Assembly (NCBI RefSeq): GCF_007858255.1
Contig: NZ_VFEU01000003.1
Location: forward strand, 124,001 to 188,000
Direction of reading: 5' to 3'
Length of the DNA stretch: 64,000 nucleotides
From: Pseudomonas rhodesiae
GTDB lineage: Bacteria > Pseudomonadota > Gammaproteobacteria > Pseudomonadales > Pseudomonadaceae
Part shown: positions 17,460-24,537 of the stretch, one piece after another
How the letters are laid out: every line of letters begins with the position of its first letter
Numbering within the stretch: position 1 is the first letter of the stretch
The notes under the pieces: model-generated
The model's input: only the letters and a program-made list of their open reading frames with translations
What the model was told of the DNA's origin: nothing
The model's database searches: none
Program-made: the position numbers and the translations under genes

Positions 17460-17493
17460 ATCCGATAATCGACTAAGCGTTCGATTATCGAAC
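17460..17493 (-). promoter_or_regulatory. Paired PcaR operator in front of pcaI
   Basis: The two 9-bp cores are CGATAATCG (17463-17471) and CGATTATCG (17482-17490), the latter inside the perfect palindrome GTTCGATTATCGAAC. The P. putida PcaR site is known as GTTCGATAATCGCAC, so the match is close. The centres are 19 bp apart, about two helical turns, and the pair lies 87-120 bp upstream of the pcaI start. Confidence 0.85.
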
Positions 17494-17514
17494 TGATTGT
17501 TGGCAGGCTATCGA

Positions 17515-18855
17515 TCAGGTCGCGTCGGCATGGCTGACCATGCCTTTGATCACAACCGCAGTGGTGGCCAGTGCGGCGGGAATCACCAGGGCGGTGAGCA
17601 CTTGCTCGAAGTTCCAGCCCAGGCCCAGCAGCGTGGCGCCCATCCAGGCCCCGAGAATCGCGCCGAAACGCCCGATGCCAAGCATCCACGACACCCCAGT
17701 GGCGCGGCCTTGGGTCGGGTAGAAGCGCGCCGCCAGGGAAGGCATCGCCGATTGCGCGCCGTTGACGCACATCCCGGCGATCAGCACCAGGGTTGCCAGT
17801 AGCGTGATGCTGCCCAGGCTCTGCCCGACCGCGTAGGCAAACACACCGGCCAGCAGGTAAAACGTACCGATGACCTTATGCGGGTTGAACCGGTCCATTG
17901 CCCAGCCCACGCCGACCGCGCTCAATACACCTCCGAACTGGAACAGCGCGCCGATAAACGCGGCCTGCTCCATGCTCGCGCCGCTGTCGCGCATCAGGGT
18001 GGGCAGCCAGCTGGTCAGCAGGTACACGATCACCAGGCCCATGAAGTAGGTCAGCCATAGCAACAAGGTGCCGGCGCTGTAGGTACCGGAAAAGATCACC
18101 GCGAACACGTTGCGTGCCTTCACGGTTTTTTGTTCGGGCACACTGAAATGGGTGGCCTGGGCGACGAGATTGGGTTCGATGGGCGAGAGGGTCCGGCGCA
18201 CTTTGTCGGTGCCACGGTTGCGTACCACCAGATAACGCGCCGATTCCGGCAACCACACCAGCAGCACCACGGCCAGGATCAACGGCAGAATGCCGCCGAT
18301 CAACAACAGGCTATGCCAGCCAAACGCGGGGATCAGCTTGGCCGAGATAAACCCGCCGCCGGCCATGCCCAGGTTGAAGCCGCAGAACATGCTGGTCACC
18401 AGCAGCGACTTATGGCGCTCAGGGGTGTATTCGGAGAGCAAGGTGGTGGCGTTGGGCATACCCGCGCCCAGGCCCAAGCCGGTGAGAAAACGCAACACCA
18501 GCAACTGATCGACGCTGCTGCTGTAGGCCGAAGCCAGGCTGAATGCACCGAACACCAGCACCGCGCCTACCAGCACGACTTTGCGCCCGAAACGGTCGGC
18601 CAGCGGGCCGGAGCCCAGGGCGCCGAACACCATGCCGATCAGCGCGGCGCTCATCACCGGGCCAAGGCTGGCGCGGTCGATGCCCCAGTCCTGGGACAAA
18701 GCCGGCGCGATGAAGCCCATGGCCGCCGTATCGAGGCCATCGAGAAACACGATCAGGAAACACAGGATGACCACGCGCCACTGATAGCGCGACAGTGGCT
18801 GGCTATTGATAAAGGACTGCACGTCCAGAGAAGTACCGACAGAAGGCTGATTCAT
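17515..18855 (-). CDS. pcaK: 4-hydroxybenzoate/protocatechuate transporter PcaK (MFS)
   Basis: This aromatic-acid:H+ symporter of the inner membrane also has a role in chemotaxis to 4-hydroxybenzoate in P. putida. The 446 residues have 12 helices. The family motif DGLDTAAMGFIAPAL in helix 1 holds the essential acidic residue, and the MFS loop reads LADRFGRKVV near residue 85. The start at 18855 is the common MNQPSVGTSLDVQSFI beginning. An A-rich AATAAAAATA stretch lies directly before the ATG; it fits AAnAAnAA and might be a weak Crc/Hfq site. It lies between pcaR and pcaI. Confidence 0.94.
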   Translation of the reverse strand: MNQPSVGTSLDVQSFINSQPLSRYQWRVVILCFLIVFLDGLDTAAMGFIAPALSQDWGIDRASLGPVMSAALIGMVFGALGSGPLADRFGRKVVLVGAVLVFGAFSLASAYSSSVDQLLVLRFLTGLGLGAGMPNATTLLSEYTPERHKSLLVTSMFCGFNLGMAGGGFISAKLIPAFGWHSLLLIGGILPLILAVVLLVWLPESARYLVVRNRGTDKVRRTLSPIEPNLVAQATHFSVPEQKTVKARNVFAVIFSGTYSAGTLLLWLTYFMGLVIVYLLTSWLPTLMRDSGASMEQAAFIGALFQFGGVLSAVGVGWAMDRFNPHKVIGTFYLLAGVFAYAVGQSLGSITLLATLVLIAGMCVNGAQSAMPSLAARFYPTQGRATGVSWMLGIGRFGAILGAWMGATLLGLGWNFEQVLTALVIPAALATTAVVIKGMVSHADAT

Positions 18856-19000
18856 TATTTTTATTCCACACCGATGGCGGGCTGACGGCCTGGGGCCGTC
18901 ATTCTTATTAAAGGGCGCTGGAACAGCGCTGCCGCACATTAATAAGCCGGGGGAAACACCGTCAATTGATCAGATCGGGATCTGTGCGGTCACCGAACAC

Positions 19001-19843
19001 TTAGGCAAACAGCTGCGCACTCAGCTCGCGGCTGGCGCTGAGCATACTGGGCAAGAAACGCTGTTCCAGCTCGCTGCGACTGACCCGCCCGGCGTGGGTG
19101 CTCACATTCAGCGCCGCGAGCACTTGGCCGGAGGCGTCATACACCGGCACGGCGATGGAGCGCAGGCCCTGTTCGAGCTCCTGATCGACGATGCACCAGC
19201 CCTGCTGACGTACCTGTTGCAGGCATTCGAACAAGGCTTGAGGCGTGGTAAGGGTACGGCTGGTCTTGGTTTGCAGATCGGCGTGGTCGAGGTAGTCCTG
19301 CAGCGACGCATCGTCCAGCGCCGCCAGCAGGATGCGACCCATGGAGGTGCAGTACGCCGGCAAACGCCCGCCGACGGAGAGGTCCACGGAGATCAGGCGC
19401 TGAGTGGTGGCCGAACGGGCGATATAGAGGATGTCATCGCCTTCGAGGGTCGCCATGTTGCAGGCTTCGTGGAGTTGCTCGCTCATGCGATCCAGATAGG
19501 GCTGTGCCGATACCGCCAGCGGCGTGGACGACAGGTACGCGTGGCCCAGGGTCAGAACCTTGGGCAGCAGCGAATAGGTACGCCCGTCGGTGGTGGCGTA
19601 GCCGAGTTTGATCAGGGTGTGCAGGCAACGGCGCACGGCGGCACGCGGGATTTCGGTGCGATGGCTGATCTGGGCGATGGTCAGGTGGCGTTTGCGCTCC
19701 TGGAAGGCTTGCACCACGGCCAGGCCGCGGGCCAGGGAGGTCATAAAGTCGGGATCACCGGTAAACGCCTGGATGCGTTTTGCCGGCGAGGCAACGATCG
19801 GAGGGGCTACGGACGCGAAAGAATTGCGCAATTGATCATTCAT
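19001..19843 (-). CDS. pcaR: IclR-family regulator PcaR
   Basis: This transcriptional activator of the pca genes responds to beta-ketoadipate. The 280-residue protein has an N-terminal winged helix-turn-helix (residues about 45-105, with HLTIAQISHRTEIPRAAVRR as recognition region) and a C-terminal IclR effector domain containing the SVGGRLPAYCTSMGRILLA segment. The start at 19843 gives the normal PcaR length; upstream in-frame codons run into the operator DNA and are rejected. Operator-like cores about 100 bp upstream suggest autoregulation. Confidence 0.96.
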   Translation of the reverse strand: MNDQLRNSFASVAPPIVASPAKRIQAFTGDPDFMTSLARGLAVVQAFQERKRHLTIAQISHRTEIPRAAVRRCLHTLIKLGYATTDGRTYSLLPKVLTLGHAYLSSTPLAVSAQPYLDRMSEQLHEACNMATLEGDDILYIARSATTQRLISVDLSVGGRLPAYCTSMGRILLAALDDASLQDYLDHADLQTKTSRTLTTPQALFECLQQVRQQGWCIVDQELEQGLRSIAVPVYDASGQVLAALNVSTHAGRVSRSELEQRFLPSMLSASRELSAQLFA

Positions 19844-19937
19844 CTCGATGCCTTCTCTTATTGTCAGCCGCAGGGGAGGTTTGCCCGGTATTACAAGCCG
19901 CGCCGGCCGCGCGATACAAGCTTGGGGCGACGACGCC

Positions 19938-19971
19938 GGGCGATTATCGAACGGGTATTCGATTATCGCAA
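19938..19971 (-). promoter_or_regulatory. Paired PcaR operator in front of pcaR
   Basis: Two CGATTATCG cores (19941-19949 and 19960-19968) have centres 19 bp apart, the same spacing as the pair at 17460-17493. They lie about 100-125 bp upstream of the pcaR start codon. This points to autoregulation by a similar PcaR arrangement. Confidence 0.75.
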
Positions 19972-20175
19972 CTCGTCGTATTCCTGCCCGGCAGGCCCAG
20001 CGCTCAAACCTGATGATGCTGCGCAAAGTTATACAAAACGATGTTCGCCGTTAAAGCAGTTGCGGACTTTCTGACGCTAGACTTTTATTAATACTCACAC
20101 GCGGGTATCACAAGATGTTCACACATCCTTGAAGCTTTTTAACTCTATGCCGATAGTGTTATTCAGATGCGCGGC

Positions 20176-20181
20176 TATAAT
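20176..20181 (+). promoter_or_regulatory. Consensus -10 element (TATAAT)
   Basis: A perfect TATAAT lies in GCGGCTATAATGCACC. No convincing -35 hexamer stands 16-18 bases upstream. It would start RNA near 20188, at the base of the folded segment described next. Confidence 0.45.
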
Positions 20182-20249
20182 GCACCCTGTGCTCAGGCCC
20201 ATTCGACGTTGCTAGCGCAAGCGGGCCCGAAATCGTGCACAGGCAGTGC
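20182..20249 (+). ncRNA. Candidate structured 5' leader or small RNA
   Basis: The outer stem pairs GCAC plus CCTGTGC (20182-20192) with GCACAGG plus GTGC (20237-20249), with a two-base bulge. Inside it, GGCCC (20196) pairs with GGGCC (20223), and TTGC (20209) pairs with GCAA (20217) around a TAGC loop. The segment begins right after a TATAAT element. An AGG (20241-20243) that could serve a small ORF at 20250 is buried in the outer stem. I do not recognise a known RNA family. Confidence 0.35.
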
Positions 20250-20315
20250 ATGACCGAGCGCAACTACTTGCCTGAAATGACCGCCACGGTCTGTCTTCTG
20301 TATTTTCAAACTTGA
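20250..20315 (+). CDS. Possible leader peptide, 21 codons
   Basis: ATG at 20250 opens a 21-codon frame, MTERNYLPEMTATVCLLYFQT, ending in TGA. A CAGG sequence 6-9 bases upstream could be its ribosome site and is part of the predicted stem. It could couple translation to folding of the leader. There is no sign of codon bias in so short a frame, so it is weakly supported. Confidence 0.25.
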   Translation: MTERNYLPEMTATVCLLYFQT

Positions 20316-20405
20316 ACACGACACCGGTTCAACTTTGAACAATCCGGGGCGGCCATCAGGCATGACGCTTGAACTTAAATACACTCAACTCATTTAGGTA
20401 ACAAT

Positions 20406-20606
20406 GTGACGAAAGATGAACTGCGCGCGGAACTTGAGCGCCAGGAACAACGTTACAAGGACGTTTACGGCGGGGAAGTCACCACCTACGCCGCCCAGCC
20501 TGAACCTGAGCGCAAACCGTGGCGCAAGCGCGCCAGCCTGCTGGATCAGGCGTTTGCCCAGGAAATCCAAAAGATAGAACAGGAACTCAAGGCCCAAGAG
20601 CCATAA
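20406..20606 (+). CDS. Small conserved hypothetical protein, 66 aa
   Basis: This hydrophilic, charged protein (GTG start) reads [20 protein letters not shown] at its N-terminus and ends with a Glu/Gln-rich helix ([17 protein letters not shown]), so it is probably mainly helical. There is no signal peptide or membrane segment. An AGG lies 9 bases before the GTG. I believe it is conserved next to pcaR in other pseudomonads but do not know its role. It lies upstream of the phosphate transporter but is separated by 311 bp, so an operon is unlikely. Confidence 0.65.
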   Translation: MTKDELRAELERQEQRYKDVYGGEVTTYAAQPEPERKPWRKRASLLDQAFAQEIQKIEQELKAQEP

Positions 20607-20917
20607 GCGATTCGGTTACAGCCTGGGTGTGGCCTTGGCTGCTGGCGTATGGCTAGCAGCCGGCTCCTTGGTACCTCACCACTTCCAGTAAAATTTCATA
20701 CAAATGTTTCCGATATGACATTTTGGTGACATTCCCCCTCCTCGCACGCCCTCTGCTTTATAAATCAAACACTTGCCAAAGCCCCGGAATCCCTGGGATA
20801 CACGCCGTCCCTGGGTATTTTTTCATTGATGAATGTTACCGATGAGCAGCTAGTGCATCGATTACCGAGGTTTTCTGGCATAATCGCGCCCCCTTACGAC
20901 CGGGTCAGAAAACCTTC
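20607..20917. other. Upstream region of the phosphate transporter
   Basis: This 311-bp stretch carries no gene that I can support. It contains a Pho-box-like 7-4-7 repeat at 20715-20732, two copies of CCCTGGG at about 20790 and 20812 followed by a T-run that could form a weak terminator, and a CATAAT element about 35 bp before the pit start. Confidence 0.6.
20715..20732 (-). promoter_or_regulatory. Pho-box-like site upstream of pit
   Basis: On the minus strand the sequence reads ATGTCAC-CAAA-ATGTCAT: two TGTCA-type heptamers separated by four A-rich bases. This is the known architecture of PhoB sites (CTGTCAT-N4-CTGTCAY). It lies about 190 bp upstream of a Pit-type phosphate carrier. PhoB repression of pit genes is known in Sinorhizobium, so repression under low phosphate is possible here. 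Confidence 0.5.
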
Positions 20918-22393
20918 ATGATCGATTTATTCAGCGGACTGGATGCGTGGGTTCTAGTGAGCCTGTTGCTCGCCCTGGCCTTTGTCCTCGCCTTCGAGTT
21001 CATCAATGGCTTTCATGACACCGCTAACGCGGTGGCCACAGTCATCTATACCAAAGCCATGCCGCCACACCTGGCCGTGTTCTTCTCCGGGGTGTTCAAC
21101 TTCCTCGGCGTGTTGCTCGGCGGTGTGGGTGTCGCTTACGCCATCGTGCATCTGCTGCCGGTGGAGCTGCTGATCAATGTGAATACCGGCCATGGTCTGG
21201 CCATGGTCTTCTCATTATTGGCGGCGGCGATCACCTGGAACCTCGGCACCTGGTATTTCGGCATCCCTGCTTCCAGTTCCCATACCTTGATCGGCTCGAT
21301 CCTCGGTGTCGGCCTGGCCAACGCACTGATCAACGACATCCCCCTGGCTGACGGTGTGAACTGGCAGAAAGCGATCGATATCGGTGCCTCTCTGGTGTTC
21401 TCGCCGATGGCCGGGTTCCTGGTCGCAGCCCTGGTGTTGATCGGCCTGAAGTGGTGGCGCCCGCTGTCGAAGATGCACAAGACGCCGGACCAGCGCCGCA
21501 AGCTCGACGACAAGAAGCACCCGCCGTTCTGGAACCGTCTGGTACTGGTGATCTCAGCCATGGCCGTAAGCTTCGTGCACGGTTCCAACGACGGTCAGAA
21601 GGGTATCGGCCTGATCATGTTGGTGCTGATCGGTATCGTACCGGCGCAGTTCGTTCTCGATCTGGGCAGCACCACTTACCAGATCGAACGCACCCGCGAC
21701 GCCACCGTGCATTTGAGTCAGTTCTATCAGCGCAATAACGAAACCCTCGGCGAGTTCCTGGCCCTGGGCAAAAGCATGAAGGACGACCTGCCGGGCAAGT
21801 TCCAGTGCAACCCGCAACAGACCGAGCCGACCATCAACGCGCTGGTCAACACCTTGAAAGGTGTGTCCGACTACCATTCGCTGAGCGCCGATCAACGTAT
21901 CGAAGTGCGTCGCTACCTGCTTTGCCTGGACGACACCGCGAAGAAAGTCGGCAAGCTGCCAGGCCTGGATGCCCGTGAGAAATCCGACCTCGACAAGCTG
22001 CGCAAAGACCTGACCGCCACCACCGAGTACGCACCGTTCTGGGTGATCCTGGCCGTTGCATTGGCCCTGGGCCTGGGCACCATGGTCGGTTGGAAGCGCG
22101 TAGTGCTGACCATCGGCGAGAAGATCGGCAAGCAAGGCATGACCTACGCCCAAGGCATGTCGGCGCAGATCACCACGGCGAGCATGATTGGCCTGGCCAA
22201 CATCTTCAGCCTGCCGGTGTCGACCACCCATGTGCTGTCGTCGGGCGTTGCCGGCACCATGGTTGCCAACAAAAGCGGCCTGCAAGGCGGCACGGTCAAG
22301 ACCATCCTGATGGCCTGGGTGCTGACCTTGCCGGCGACGGTGGCGTTGTCGGCCGGGTTGTTCTGGCTGGCGTCCAAGGCGCTGGGTAGCTGA
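20918..22393 (+). CDS. pit: Low-affinity inorganic phosphate transporter (Pit family)
   Basis: This inner-membrane metal-phosphate:H+ symporter has 491 residues. It has two homologous PHO4 domains, each with the GANDVANA-like signature: EFINGFHDTANAVATVIYTK near residue 28 and SFVHGSNDGQKGIGLI near 222, with SLPVSTTHVLSSGVAGTM near 435. About ten membrane helices flank a central hydrophilic loop (residues about 250-365). The start codon at 20918 is unambiguous. A strong terminator follows, so it is monocistronic. A Pho-box-like site lies upstream. Confidence 0.95.
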   Translation: MIDLFSGLDAWVLVSLLLALAFVLAFEFINGFHDTANAVATVIYTKAMPPHLAVFFSGVFNFLGVLLGGVGVAYAIVHLLPVELLINVNTGHGLAMVFSLLAAAITWNLGTWYFGIPASSSHTLIGSILGVGLANALINDIPLADGVNWQKAIDIGASLVFSPMAGFLVAALVLIGLKWWRPLSKMHKTPDQRRKLDDKKHPPFWNRLVLVISAMAVSFVHGSNDGQKGIGLIMLVLIGIVPAQFVLDLGSTTYQIERTRDATVHLSQFYQRNNETLGEFLALGKSMKDDLPGKFQCNPQQTEPTINALVNTLKGVSDYHSLSADQRIEVRRYLLCLDDTAKKVGKLPGLDAREKSDLDKLRKDLTATTEYAPFWVILAVALALGLGTMVGWKRVVLTIGEKIGKQGMTYAQGMSAQITTASMIGLANIFSLPVSTTHVLSSGVAGTMVANKSGLQGGTVKTILMAWVLTLPATVALSAGLFWLASKALGS

Positions 22394-22410
22394 TCACCCT
22401 GCGCTGAATA

Positions 22411-22450
22411 AAAAAAGGTGCGGCCTCGCAGGAGGACCGCACCTTTTTTT
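22411..22450 (+). terminator. Intrinsic terminator of pit
   Basis: The stem AAGGTGCGG / CCGCACCTT sits between an A-run and a T-run of seven. It is a classic bidirectional rho-independent terminator 18 bp after the pit stop codon. Confidence 0.92.
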
Positions 22451-22486
22451 ATGGCTGCGCATTAATGCCAGGCTTAAATAACAGGC

Positions 22487-22512
22487 AAAAAAAAGGGCGA
22501 CCGAAGTCGCCC
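22487..22512 (-). terminator. Intrinsic terminator of the ccoM-like gene
   Basis: The stem GGGCGA / TCGCCC has a CCGAAG loop. On the minus strand it is followed by a run of eight T residues. It lies about 36 bp downstream of the small gene ending at 22548. Confidence 0.8.
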
Positions 22513-22547
22513 AAAATGCCTTGCGTGCTCATGTAATCCGGAAAGAC

Positions 22548-22664
22548 TTAAGGTTTTTTACGCTTATGCGAGTCTTTCCAGATAAAAATTCCAAACCCTA
22601 CAAAGAACAACACCATGAGGCTGACCGTCAGCACTCCGGCAAACACCACATTATCGATAAACAT
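22548..22664 (-). CDS. ccoM: CcoM-like small subunit of cbb3 cytochrome c oxidase, 38 aa
   Basis: This 38-residue protein has one membrane helix (residues about 6-28) and a basic C-terminus. It begins MFIDNVVFAGVLTVSLMVLF and ends FIWKDSHKRKKP. Both ends closely resemble, as I remember it, the CcoM subunit found in the P. stutzeri cbb3 oxidase structure; that gene also lies outside the ccoNOQP operon. A perfect AGGAGG ribosome site stands 6 bases upstream, an ANR box lies 66 bases upstream and a terminator follows, so this is a complete transcription unit. In the cell it would sit in the inner membrane beside CcoN/CcoP. Confidence 0.75.
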   Translation of the reverse strand: MFIDNVVFAGVLTVSLMVLFFVGFGIFIWKDSHKRKKP

Positions 22665-22729
22665 GACCGGCCTCCTGTGCTTGCCCTGTTGCGATGGGGC
22701 TAAGTTAATGGAGAAGGCACATTGGAAAA

Positions 22730-22743
22730 TTGACGGGGATCAA
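22730..22743 (-). promoter_or_regulatory. ANR/FNR box for the ccoM-like gene
   Basis: TTGACGGGGATCAA on the plus strand (TTGATCCCCGTCAA toward the gene) matches the consensus TTGATNNNNATCAA at 9 of 10 fixed bases. If centred at -41.5, transcription would start near 22695, leaving a leader of about 30 bases with the AGGAGG site. This predicts induction at low oxygen. Confidence 0.7.
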
Positions 22744-22782
22744 TGTCGCCCGCGACGGGGCGTAAAGGAGGGAAATAACTGA

Positions 22783-22802
22783 CCTGCATCAATAGATGCA
22801 GG
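22783..22802 (-). terminator. Hairpin after the 53-aa gene
   Basis: A perfect 8-bp stem CCTGCATC / GATGCAGG with AATA loop lies 5 bases after the stop of the minus-strand gene ending at 22808. The following T-run is poor, so termination is probable but not certain. Confidence 0.5.
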
Positions 22803-22807
22803 CCATT

Positions 22808-22969
22808 TCAACGCTTTTTAGGTTTGTTTTTCGGTTTCTTCTTGGCTTTTCCAAGGGGCATGGCCTGTTCGAATGCCTGGCGAACTTCATTCAGACGTTT
22901 CTCGTTAAGGTCATGCACCCGCTTGGCGCGTTCGGCATTCAGGTCGATCAGCTTGGGTTCATCACTCAT
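22808..22969 (-). CDS. Small basic conserved hypothetical protein, 53 aa
   Basis: The protein starts MSDEPKLIDLNAERAKRVHD and ends in a lysine-rich tail (KAKKKPKNKPKKR). The middle is a charged helix. It has no membrane segment or known domain that I can name. The start at 22969 was chosen because the preceding in-frame sequence overlaps the LysR promoter region and looks non-coding. The basic tail suggests contact with nucleic acid or acidic surfaces, but this is only inference. It is divergent from the LysR gene. Confidence 0.65.
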   Translation of the reverse strand: MSDEPKLIDLNAERAKRVHDLNEKRLNEVRQAFEQAMPLGKAKKKPKNKPKKR

Positions 22970-23102
22970 GGCTTGGCTTTTGTGGTGGCGGGAATGCCCC
23001 AATAATGCGGCCAACCCCGCCCCACGGCAAATCAGCGGACGACAAAAGGCAGGCCATCGACCAAAATCGGCGCTTCTGCCCAACCGTTCGAGGTGCATTC
23101 AG

Positions 23103-23975
23103 GTGGCACTGCACAAAGACCTTCCGCCGTTGCTGGCGCTGCGCGCGTTCGAAGCCGTGGCACGGCACTTGAGCTTTATCAAGGCAGCGTCCGAATTGTC
23201 AGTGACCCAAAGCGCGCTGAGTCATCAAGTGCAGAAACTCGAACAACACTTGGGTAAAGCGTTGTTTATCCGACGCACCCGTGCGATTGATCTGACCGCT
23301 GATGGCCAACAGTACTACGACACTATCCGTCCGGCCCTCGATGCAATCGCCACCGCCACCCGCGCGCAACGAGTTGCGCCGCACACGACGGTATTGCGCA
23401 TCGGCCTGCTGGCCTCATTCGCCACTCTGTGGCTGGCCCCGCGTCTGGCCGGTTTTCTCAACCGCTACCCGCTTATTCAGGTTGAGTTGCTGCCAGCCAT
23501 TCAACTGGCCAACGTCGCCGCCGCCGAAGTCGACCTAGCCATCCGCTACGGCAAGGGCGACTGGGCCGACGTCCAGGCCAGCCGGCTGATGACCGAGGTG
23601 ATCTCCCCGGTGTGCAGCCCCGCGTTCAAGGCCAGCCAGGTGCCCAATGGCCCATTGCTGATGGCCACTTCGCACCGACCGTTCGAATGGACCGATTGGT
23701 CCGCGCATTACCATGTAGACCTTGAGCCACACCCCCGCGTGTTGTTGCACGACTACAACATCGTGGTCGAAGCCGCTGTGGCCGGACAAGGCATTGCCAT
23801 GGGGCGTCACCGCTTGATCGAACGCCGTTTGCAGGACGGCAGCCTGGTGCCGGCCTTCGATTGGCCGCCCTATCACAGCGACATCGGCTATTGGCTGATC
23901 GCCCCGCAAGGTGGCATCAGCCCAGCGGCTGAATCCTTCGTCGCGTGGCTGAAGAACGCCTGCACTGACGCGTGA
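23103..23975 (+). CDS. LysR-family transcriptional regulator (GcvA-like)
   Basis: The 290-residue protein has an N-terminal winged helix-turn-helix. Residues about 8-65 read LPPLLALRAFEAVARHLSFI and later TQSALSHQVQKLEQHLG, the GcvA/AmpR subgroup pattern. A periplasmic-binding-like effector domain follows. The start is GTG at 23103 with GAGGT 9 bases upstream; there is no suitable ATG. It is followed by RidA and aminotransferase genes in the same direction, 91 bp away, and may regulate them. The inducer is unknown. Confidence 0.88.
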   Translation: MALHKDLPPLLALRAFEAVARHLSFIKAASELSVTQSALSHQVQKLEQHLGKALFIRRTRAIDLTADGQQYYDTIRPALDAIATATRAQRVAPHTTVLRIGLLASFATLWLAPRLAGFLNRYPLIQVELLPAIQLANVAAAEVDLAIRYGKGDWADVQASRLMTEVISPVCSPAFKASQVPNGPLLMATSHRPFEWTDWSAHYHVDLEPHPRVLLHDYNIVVEAAVAGQGIAMGRHRLIERRLQDGSLVPAFDWPPYHSDIGYWLIAPQGGISPAAESFVAWLKNACTDA

Positions 23976-24066
23976 GTTATTTCGATACGTCGGGTGAGAT
24001 CTATCCGTTTGTCGCTGTCGATCAAGACCAACATGCTCACGCCTCCCACTCATAAGAGGCTTGATC

Positions 24067-24537
24067 ATGAGCGACTCCCTCCGCGCCCGCGCAAATGCTC
24101 TGGGCCTGACGCTGCCCTCCCCCAGCCAGCCGATTGCCAACTACATCAATCACGTTGTCAGCCACCAGCACCTGTTTATCTCCGGGCAAATCCCATTGGT
24201 GGACGGCAAGCCTACTTATGTGGGCCGATTGGGCGAGTCCCTCAGCGATGAGGAAGGCATTCAGGCGGCCGAACTGGCAGCCCTGGGACTGCTCGCGCAA
24301 CTGAGCGATGCCCTGGGCGATGACTTGTCGCGGCTGGTGCGGATCCTGCGCCTGGGGGTGTTCATTGCCAGCAGCAGCGATTTTCAACGCCAAGGCGCAG
24401 TGGCCAATGGCGCGTCGGACCTGTTGGTCAACGTTCTTGGCGAAAAGGGCCGGCATGTGCGCACTGCGGTGGGCGTGGCCAGCCTGCCCGCCGGCGTGGC
24501 GGTGGAGGTTGACGCGATCTTCGAGGTGCGGCCATGA
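24067..24537 (+). CDS. RidA/YjgF-family protein (enamine/imine deaminase-like)
   Basis: The 156-residue RidA-superfamily protein has the conserved blocks HLFISGQIPLVDGK near residue 35 and RLVRILRLGVFIASSSDF near 96, with AVGVASLPAGVAVEVDAIFEV at the C-terminus. RidA proteins hydrolyse reactive enamine/imine intermediates released by PLP enzymes. That fits well here, because the stop overlaps the start of a class V aminotransferase. The start at 24067 follows AAGAGG. The subgroup (RidA versus Rid1-7) was not resolved. Confidence 0.87.
   Translation: MSDSLRARANALGLTLPSPSQPIANYINHVVSHQHLFISGQIPLVDGKPTYVGRLGESLSDEEGIQAAELAALGLLAQLSDALGDDLSRLVRILRLGVFIASSSDFQRQGAVANGASDLLVNVLGEKGRHVRTAVGVASLPAGVAVEVDAIFEVRP

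Larger units (their letters stand above)
19844..20405. other. Long intergenic region between pcaR and the 66-aa gene
   Basis: This 562-bp stretch holds no annotated-length gene. It contains the pcaR operator pair near its left end and a TATAAT hexamer at 20176-20181. From 20182 onward there is a stretch with extensive base pairing, a 21-codon reading frame (20250-20315) and then about 90 AT-richer bases before the next gene. Confidence 0.7.

Noticed and set aside
20193..20384. Minus-strand frame of 63 codons in the pcaR-66aa intergenic region
   Set aside because: No ribosome site and unusual composition; the plus-strand structure explains the region better.
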